Part shown: positions 7,519-12,088 of the stretch, piece by piece
Numbering within the stretch: position 1 is the stretch's first letter
How the letters are laid out: each line of letters begins with the position of its first letter
DNA from: Eubacterium sp.
GTDB taxonomy: Bacteria > Bacillota > Clostridia > Oscillospirales > Acutalibacteraceae
Direction of reading: 5' to 3'
Length of the DNA: 12,088 nucleotides
Assembly: GCA_017543725.1 (NCBI GenBank)
Contig: JAFYFO010000235.1
Coordinates: 1 to 12,088, forward strand
Program-made: the position numbers and the translations under genes
The notes under the pieces: generated by a model
What the model was told of the DNA's origin: nothing
The model's database searches: none
Seen by the model: only the letters and a program-made list of their open reading frames with translations

Positions 7519-10500
7519 TCCGTCAAGAGGCTCATCGGGAACGCTGTTGCCGTTTATATCCCTCTTTCCGACGCCCTGCATAGTCGGCGTTACCTTGTTT
7601 AACAAATTGCCGTTGAAGGTTATTTCATCAATGCAGGTTTCCCTGTGGTGACCGACATTTCCGCCGATTGAAAGCGGAGTATAGAATCTGTGGTAAGCAA
7701 TAAACGCTTTATCAGTTTCGGGAATATAGATAACGCTTTGATGTCCCGTTGCGAGAATTCCGTTTGCAGGGTCTTTTTCAAGAAGAACTCCGCGGTTTGT
7801 TACCTCGCCAGTCAGGCTTGTTGAAGTTGCGTATCTTATATGATAGTTTTCACTTCCCGTATCGTCGCAGGACCAGTGCCAATAGTATGTTCCGTTTCTC
7901 TTGAAGACTGCAACGCTTTCCCTGAAACCTTCAAGATTATTTATCTCTCTGATTGTGTTTTGCTTAACGGTTGTCATATCCGCATTGAGTTCGGCAATAA
8001 ACGCTCTTCCGTTTCCGAAAAGGATATAGGAGGTTCCGTTTTCGGTATAGATTGCAGGGTCGATAACCTGACCCCAGAAATCGCTTATCGCAGCGCTCAT
8101 CATTGAGGGATAGAGAATCGGTTCATCACTTGCGGTATACGGACCTTCGGGTGAAGAAGCGTATGCAACGCCGATTGCCATTCCCTCTCCGTACTGCGCT
8201 TCATACTGGCTGAGAATTCTTCCGCAGTAGTAGAAATAATACTTTCCGTCCTTTTCCTCAATCGTGGGAGCCCATGCATTGCCGTTTGACCACTTTGAAG
8301 AAGCAATCTGAATTCCTTTATCATTCAAGCCGGGGTTTTTATTCTGATTATCAAGAATAACGCCCTCGTCCGTCCAATGAAGCATATCGGGTGATGAGAA
8401 AGCGTGGAATTGAGTTCCGCCCCATCCCGGAACGCCGTCCGTTGTTGGATAAATCCAGTATTTTCCGTCGAGAATATCTATATCGGGGTCGGCATACAAA
8501 CCGGGCAAAACAGGGTTGTTTGCTATCTGAGCAGCCTTGAGAGTGTATGTTTCCGTTTCGCCTGCACATTCAACTCTGACTTCCCTGTCGGCAGTTAAAT
8601 CAACCGTTGCCCGCGCAGGAGATTCCTCGCCGTCGATATAAAGTTTGCAGTCGTCATTGAGGAAACTGAACTTAACGGGGCAGGATTTAATATTCTGACG
8701 GCGCTGAACAATTGATGTTATCTCGCCGTTTTGCCTGTTGATTGAAGTGCTGACTGCAGTATGGTTATCCGTTCCCGAAACGCCGTCGAGGCTTGCAACA
8801 ATAACGCCTGAATTAACGCTTATGAGAAGCGGAAGATTGTTTTTAGCCTTATTCTTTATTTCGTCACCTGAAAGCACCCTGTTATATACCTCGAAATTAT
8901 CAAATTTGCCGTGAAAATATCCGTCGCCGTCATAGAAAGATTTTCCGAAATAAGCAAGCAGGTTATCTCCGAGTTCGGAAATCTTCAGCATATTATTATT
9001 TGTTGCGGCAAGCGTTCCGTTAACATACATTGAGCATTTTTCATCATCAAATGTCAGCGCAACGCACATCCAACTGTCCGTGAAATCGGCAACGGTTTTA
9101 ACTTCGTGCTCATTACCGTAGGATTCAACGGTTATCGCGTTTCTGATTTCCGAACCGCGTATTCTGAAGAAATCATATTTCTGATTATTCTGACCTATGG
9201 CAAAGGTGAAATAGTTTCCGCTGTTGTTTATCGCCTTAACATCAAACAAAACAGTCATCTTATCCTTGCCGTCGAAATATCCCTGAGGAATTGAAGCGAA
9301 TGTGTTTGTTGTTCCGTCGAGGGAAAGAACCTTGCTGTTTTTCTCATCGTCCCAAACAGCAGCGGCATTTCCGCTCATAGCGGGAAGATTTGTTCCGTCT
9401 TCAAAAGTATATCTCAAATCGGGTGCGGAGAAAACATTTTTAATATATGTTTCCTCAATTTCTTCATCGCTCAAAACTCTGTCGTAAACCTCAAAGTTAT
9501 CATATAAGCCGTTATACCAGCCGTCGCCGTCATAAAGCGACTTTCCGAAATAGGATTTAAGGTTTGTTCCCAAATCGGAAACCTTAATTCCCGTGTTGCT
9601 GTTTTCGCTGACCATTTCGCCGTTGACATAGAGTTTCAGACTTGTGTTGTTATAAACAAGCGCGATATGCATCCACTCATTATAGGTTATGCCGTTATCG
9701 GTTCTGACATCTTTTTCATTCTGCCATGAATTAACCGAAACGCAGTTTCTGATACCGCCGTCATCCCTGATTCGGAAATAAGAATATTTTGTGTTATCAG
9801 CACCGAAACAATATGTGAAATAATTGCCCCAAATCTGGTGAGGAAGAATATCAAACTGAATCGTCATAACATCGCGGTTATCGAAAAATCCCTGCGGGAT
9901 TTCCGCAAAGGTGTTGTTTGTTCCGTCAAGCGAGAGAACTTTGCCGCCCTTACGGTCGTTATAAACAGTTGCGGCGTTGCCCGAAAGCGCGGGTTTTATT
10001 GAACCGTCTTCAAAATTATATCTCATAACGGGCATATCGGGAATATTTGCATGATAAGCCTCATTAATCTCAGAGTCGCTCAAAACGCTGTCGTAAACCT
10101 CGAAATTATCATAGCAGGCATTATAATAAGCGTCACCGTCATAGAAGGATTTTCCGATATAGGAAATAAGATTTGAGCCCAAATCGGAAACCTTAACTCC
10201 CGTATTGCTGTTTTCGCCAACCTTTTCGCCGTTGATATAGAGTTTCAACTTGTAGTCATCAAAAACAAGAGCAATATGCATCCAGGTGTTGTAGCACGGT
10301 TTTGTGTATTCCGTTGCCGCTTCGCTTGAATAGGTGTTCTGGGTTATGCAGAATCTTGCAACGTTATCCTTGATTCTGAAATAGGAATATTTTTGATTGT
10401 CCAGACCCAGACAAAACGCGAAATAGCCCCACGCAGTGTTTTCTTTAGGAAGAAAATCAAATTCAACCGTCATTTTATCTTTTCCGTCGAGAGCGCCCGT

Positions 10501-10725
10501 CGGAAGTTGAGCATAGGTGCCGTCGCTTCCGTCGAGGGAAAGAACTTTACCCTCTTTATCTTCATCATAAATAAGAGAAGCGTTGCCGAAAAGGCTCGGC
10601 GAGGAGGCGCTGTTTTCAAAACCGTAACTCAGAATCGGAGTTTTTTCCTCTGCCGCAAGAGCGCTCAGAGCGCCTGTTTGAAGCAAAAGCAGAAGGGATA
10701 ATGCCAGACATAATAATTTTTTCAT
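6634..10725 (-). CDS. Secreted GH43-type glycoside hydrolase with three LamG-like domains
   Basis: Predicted 1363-residue exported polysaccharide-degrading enzyme. I chose ATG 10725: it begins the signal peptide (MKKLLCLALSLL, cleavage near ALA-A, residue 25) and has AGGAG (10732-10736) six bases upstream; an ATG at 10752 lacks a good site. Regions: three tandem LamG/concanavalin-like domains at 29-225, 233-430 and 436-627; a linker 634-730; a GH43-like five-bladed propeller about 737-1050; a DxNGNxxPDE acidic loop at 1056-1065; the shared C-terminal module 1070-1363. Likely catalytic residues are D746 in YADPD (base), D889 in IDPA (pKa tuning) and E936 in FRES (acid; E932 is an alternative). 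Arabinofuranosidase or xylosidase activity is typical of the family but the substrate is not readable here. No dockerin or LPXTG. It begins 16 bases after the remnant gene at 10742-10997 and probably shares its promoter. Confidence 0.9.
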   Translation of the reverse strand: MKKLLCLALSLLLLLQTGALSALAAEEKTPILSYGFENSASSPSLFGNASLIYDEDKEGKVLSLDGSDGTYAQLPTGALDGKDKMTVEFDFLPKENTAWGYFAFCLGLDNQKYSYFRIKDNVARFCITQNTYSSEAATEYTKPCYNTWMHIALVFDDYKLKLYINGEKVGENSNTGVKVSDLGSNLISYIGKSFYDGDAYYNACYDNFEVYDSVLSDSEINEAYHANIPDMPVMRYNFEDGSIKPALSGNAATVYNDRKGGKVLSLDGTNNTFAEIPQGFFDNRDVMTIQFDILPHQIWGNYFTYCFGADNTKYSYFRIRDDGGIRNCVSVNSWQNEKDVRTDNGITYNEWMHIALVYNNTSLKLYVNGEMVSENSNTGIKVSDLGTNLKSYFGKSLYDGDGWYNGLYDNFEVYDRVLSDEEIEETYIKNVFSAPDLRYTFEDGTNLPAMSGNAAAVWDDEKNSKVLSLDGTTNTFASIPQGYFDGKDKMTVLFDVKAINNSGNYFTFAIGQNNQKYDFFRIRGSEIRNAITVESYGNEHEVKTVADFTDSWMCVALTFDDEKCSMYVNGTLAATNNNMLKISELGDNLLAYFGKSFYDGDGYFHGKFDNFEVYNRVLSGDEIKNKAKNNLPLLISVNSGVIVASLDGVSGTDNHTAVSTSINRQNGEITSIVQRRQNIKSCPVKFSFLNDDCKLYIDGEESPARATVDLTADREVRVECAGETETYTLKAAQIANNPVLPGLYADPDIDILDGKYWIYPTTDGVPGWGGTQFHAFSSPDMLHWTDEGVILDNQNKNPGLNDKGIQIASSKWSNGNAWAPTIEEKDGKYYFYYCGRILSQYEAQYGEGMAIGVAYASSPEGPYTASDEPILYPSMMSAAISDFWGQVIDPAIYTENGTSYILFGNGRAFIAELNADMTTVKQNTIREINNLEGFRESVAVFKRNGTYYWHWSCDDTGSENYHIRYATSTSLTGEVTNRGVLLEKDPANGILATGHQSVIYIPETDKAFIAYHRFYTPLSIGGNVGHHRETCIDEITFNGNLLNKVTPTMQGVGKRDINGNSVPDEPLDGYNLTLDDKINVNFFIDTEYYESEGGKIVCSYLETTQDKKAERTETEVDISDLEQQSNGTRKLTLDAAPAQIAEKYVLSIYNSNNELTAVLETSIEEYCKSILESNELSEFHDIAKSLLNYGALADEYFGYAQISKEETGIDYSVEHTADYKDAVDAESFKSRAKAHFTAGVDASGADVSVTGVSYVALLDPELRFYVSQENEVWCYYTDLDIDAGLTAEWIKTENGSCVRVTGLKASDFAKTFTLKIGTAELTYNGYAYLYTVLRDESTAQESLKNLAKGVYRYASACEEKFNQ
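8845..10641 (-). repeat. Three tandem LamG-coding repeats, about 600 bases each
   Basis: Copies span about 10051-10641, 9436-10029 and 8845-9420. Each encodes a domain that starts with a (Y/R)Y-F-E-D/N type strand and SGNA, has KVLSLDG, a YFRI or FFRI segment, a W-M-H/C-ALV/T strand, Y(V/I)NG, and ends GKS(F/L)YDGD...DNFEVY with VLS(D/G). The first two copies are closest to each other. These are probably glycan-binding or spacer domains formed by internal duplication. Confidence 0.85.
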
Positions 10726-10741
10726 AATTTTCTCCTGATAA

Positions 10742-10997
10742 TTATTTTTCATTCAAAGTTTTCAAGGCGTTTTTGTTTTCATACATCATATTATCCGCTC
10801 TTTCGAAAACCGAAGCAACAAAATCGTCACCGTCGAACTTCGAATATCCGCAGGCAATAACTATTCCGCCCGACGCGAACCGTTTTTTGAGGATTCTTTT
10901 TAGCCTAAACGCCAAAAGGAGCACTGATGAAAACAATCAGCGCAAAAAGCAGGGATATCGCTCTGACAAAACTTTTTCTGTTCAATACCCTTTTCAT
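10742..10997 (-). pseudogene. Remnant of a PBPb-GGDEF diguanylate cyclase gene with a large internal deletion
   Basis: On the minus strand, ATG at 10997 starts a 30-codon signal-peptide-like ORF (MKRVLNRKSF, then a hydrophobic core ending SAPFGV) that stops at TAG 10907-10905. In the same frame beyond the stop, 10904-10869 reads AKKNPQKTVRVG, the usual start of a solute-binding sensor domain in Clostridia PBPb-GGDEF proteins. From about 10870, in another frame, the sequence encodes GIVIACGYSKFDGDDF and then ERADNMMYENK, the typical last 40 residues of a GGDEF domain, ending at TAA 10744-10742. The first and last parts of one gene are thus present while several hundred codons between (sensor, membrane segment, GGDEF active site) are missing. 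It cannot make c-di-GMP. The alternative is two unrelated scraps lying together, which fits the order and strand less well. Confidence 0.82.
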
Positions 10998-11020
10998 AAC
11001 ATATCTCTCAGAAAAATAAA

Positions 11021-11035
11021 AACACTAAGAGTGCT
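11021..11035 (-). terminator. Weak stem-loop with T-tract in the leader of the remnant/GH43 transcript
   Basis: On the minus strand a six-pair stem (one G-U pair, loop CTT) is followed by a T-rich stretch (11011-11020). It lies between the promoter at 11074-11102 and the remnant start at 10997. It could be a weak terminator for transcripts from the hydrolase gene at 11112, or an attenuator; it is short and may be neither. Confidence 0.3.
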
Positions 11036-11073
11036 ATAAGTCTTTATTTTAAAACTTAGGTAGAACTATAATA

Positions 11074-11102
11074 ATTATATAATATTTAGAAATTTTTGTA
11101 AA
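11074..11102 (-). promoter_or_regulatory. Sigma-A promoter upstream of the remnant and the GH43 gene
   Basis: TTTACA (11097-11102), a 17-base spacer and TATAAT (11074-11079) on the minus strand make a near-consensus promoter. Transcription would start near 11067. Since no other promoter or terminator of note lies between it and 10725, it probably now drives the glycoside hydrolase gene through the broken cyclase gene. Confidence 0.75.
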
Positions 11103-11111
11103 TCTGTTATT

Positions 11112-11912
11112 TTAAATAAAAAAATCATATAGTTTTTGTGCATAATCGAGAGCCATATCATAAACGGCGTGGCCGAAACCGTCATACATAAAAAGTTCGC
11201 AGGAAGCGTTTTCGCTGAATTTTTCTTTAATTTCGGGCGAAGAATCACTGCCGAAAACCTCATCACTGCTGTCACCGATAATCAAAACAGGGCATTTAAT
11301 TCTTTTCAAATCATCAGTTGCATCAAAGTTTCCTGCACCTTTTGCAAGGGCTTCAAATCGGCTTATATCCTGCTTTGAGGCGGTTTTTGCCATTGCCGAA
11401 AAAGCCTCCCTGTTCTGCTCAAAATAGTTTTTCGGATAAACCTTTTCTCCGAAAGAGAGGCAGAGTTCTTCCGTTTTTCCCTGCTCCGCAAGGGATATCC
11501 AGTTTTCAAGCACGGAGGAGTTTTCACTGTTCAGGCAGCAAACCGTTGAGCCGAGAACGATTTTTTTCGCAAGTTCGGGATAATTGGCGGCAAGCAGAGC
11601 AGTCTGCATTCCGCCGAGGGACGCCCCGAAAATGCAGGAATCATACAGACCCAGTTTTTTCATAGCCTTGGCAACATCCTGCATCATATCGAAAACTCCG
11701 ATTCCCTGCTGAGGATTTTCCCTGTAATCAAAAAGATAAACGGAAAAATCCTTTGAAAATATTTCATACTGCTTTTCAACAGCCGCCGCAAAAGGCAAAA
11801 CGCCCGTTAAACTAAGTCCGGGAATTATAACAAGGTTTTTATCGCCTTCTCCGAAATGCATATATTTTATTTTGGCGCCGTTTGGCGAAATTTCATTTAT
11901 ACTGTAACTCAT
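11112..11912 (-). CDS. Alpha/beta hydrolase
   Basis: A cytoplasmic enzyme of the alpha/beta-hydrolase fold, 266 residues with no signal peptide. I chose the ATG at 11912 (MSYSINE) because GGAG sits six bases upstream; the ATG at 11924 has no ribosome site and overlaps that GGAG. The catalytic triad is visible: S98 in GASLGG, D217 in GDSSDEVFG, and H248 in GFGHAVYD, with an oxyanion-loop motif PGLSLTG near 31-37. The family includes esterases, lipases, haloperoxidase-like and C-C bond hydrolases, and substrate cannot be told from sequence alone. It lies downstream of the LURP-like gene end, past an intrinsic terminator, with only 68 bases between and no convincing promoter, so expression may rely on read-through. 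No strong terminator follows it. Confidence 0.88.
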   Translation of the reverse strand: MSYSINEISPNGAKIKYMHFGEGDKNLVIIPGLSLTGVLPFAAAVEKQYEIFSKDFSVYLFDYRENPQQGIGVFDMMQDVAKAMKKLGLYDSCIFGASLGGMQTALLAANYPELAKKIVLGSTVCCLNSENSSVLENWISLAEQGKTEELCLSFGEKVYPKNYFEQNREAFSAMAKTASKQDISRFEALAKGAGNFDATDDLKRIKCPVLIIGDSSDEVFGSDSSPEIKEKFSENASCELFMYDGFGHAVYDMALDYAQKLYDFFI

Positions 11913-11925
11913 ATCAATCTCCATC

Positions 11926-11961
11926 TTAATAAAAACACCGAAGTTTTACGCTTCGGTGTTT
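11926..11961 (-). terminator. Intrinsic terminator after the LURP-one-like gene
   Basis: Perfect 11-base arms (11933-11943 and 11951-11961) close on a 7-base loop; on the minus strand the stem is followed by a T-rich run (11926-11935). It ends the transcript of the gene entering from the right edge and sits just before the hydrolase start. Confidence 0.85.
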
Positions 11962-11980
11962 GCTATGCAGAAATAAATTA

Positions 11981-12088
11981 TCAGGTGTTATCGCCTCTGT
12001 CAAGCGCAAAGTCTATTGCAAGAACAACGGAAATTGCAAGAACTTCTTTGGTTTCATCGGGAATATCAACCTCAAAAGAGTCGCCAAA
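11981..12088 (-). CDS. 3' end of a LURP-one-related / YxjI-like gene (partial)
   Basis: The last 35 codons of a minus-strand gene that enters from the right edge and stops at TGA 11983-11981. The readable residues include FGDSFEVDI, then EVLAISVVLAIDFALDR. The alternating strand followed by a hydrophobic helix containing AID matches the C-terminal end of the LURP-one-related/YxjI (tubby-like) beta-barrel fold, where a central helix closes the protein. The family is thought to act at membranes but its bacterial role is not settled. Too little is present to be certain, and an unrelated protein with a terminal hydrophobic helix is possible. Confidence 0.55.
   Translation of the reverse strand, partial: FGDSFEVDIPDETKEVLAISVVLAIDFALDRGDNT

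Noticed and set aside
7531..7560. Possible dockerin in the glycoside hydrolase
   Set aside because: Only one acidic loop is present, not the two duplicated F-hand segments a dockerin needs, and it lies in a linker rather than at the end.
10742..10936. A 64-codon minus-strand ORF as a real small gene
   Set aside because: Its first part has no ribosome site and no recognisable meaning; only the last 40 codons match a GGDEF end, so it is better read as part of the remnant at 10742-10997.
11112..11924. ATG at 11924 as start of the alpha/beta hydrolase
   Set aside because: No ribosome site precedes it, whereas GGAG is placed correctly for the ATG at 11912.

Overview
The window looks like chromosomal DNA from a low-GC Gram-positive bacterium of the class Clostridia, probably a gut-type Oscillospiraceae/Ruminococcaceae relative. 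This is an inference from AT-rich spacers, consensus sigma-A promoters, strong GGAGG-type ribosome sites, very large secreted multidomain proteins, and the style of the c-di-GMP sensor proteins. No rRNA, tRNA, CRISPR array, transposase or phage gene is visible. Base composition and codon use look even across the genes by eye.

Layout, left to right. Positions 1-61 hold the start of a small minus-strand gene (KPE-type short peptide) cut by the window edge. Positions 76-2448 (minus) encode a 790-residue secreted surface protein with a perfect consensus promoter at 2510-2538. Positions 2676-4031 (minus) encode a membrane HD-GYP c-di-GMP phosphodiesterase with a large extracytoplasmic sensor region. 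Divergent from it, across a 278-base regulatory spacer, positions 4310-6502 (plus) encode a PBPb-TM-degenerate GGDEF-EAL protein, also a predicted c-di-GMP phosphodiesterase. A strong bidirectional terminator (6515-6550) separates it from the convergent gene 6634-10725 (minus), a 1363-residue secreted GH43-type glycoside hydrolase with three tandem LamG-like domains. Just upstream of that gene, 10742-10997 holds the wreck of a PBPb-GGDEF diguanylate cyclase gene, with its own good promoter at 11074-11102. An alpha/beta hydrolase gene (11112-11912, minus) and the 3' end of a LURP-one/YxjI-like gene (11981-12088, minus) close the window.

Two themes join the genes. First, three c-di-GMP turnover genes lie together: two predicted phosphodiesterases that look intact and one cyclase that has been lost by internal deletion. 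The two live phosphodiesterases are divergently transcribed, and each promoter is overlapped by its own palindrome. Second, two large secreted proteins share an almost identical C-terminal module of about 295 residues (roughly 94-95% nucleotide identity in the part I counted). Neither has a sortase motif, dockerin or SLH domain that I can see, so this shared module is the best candidate for how they are held at the surface or assembled.

The most unusual items are the decayed PBPb-GGDEF gene whose promoter now appears to drive the glycoside hydrolase, the shared C-terminal module, and the paired palindromic promoters of the two phosphodiesterases. I see no wholly new defence or mobile system here.
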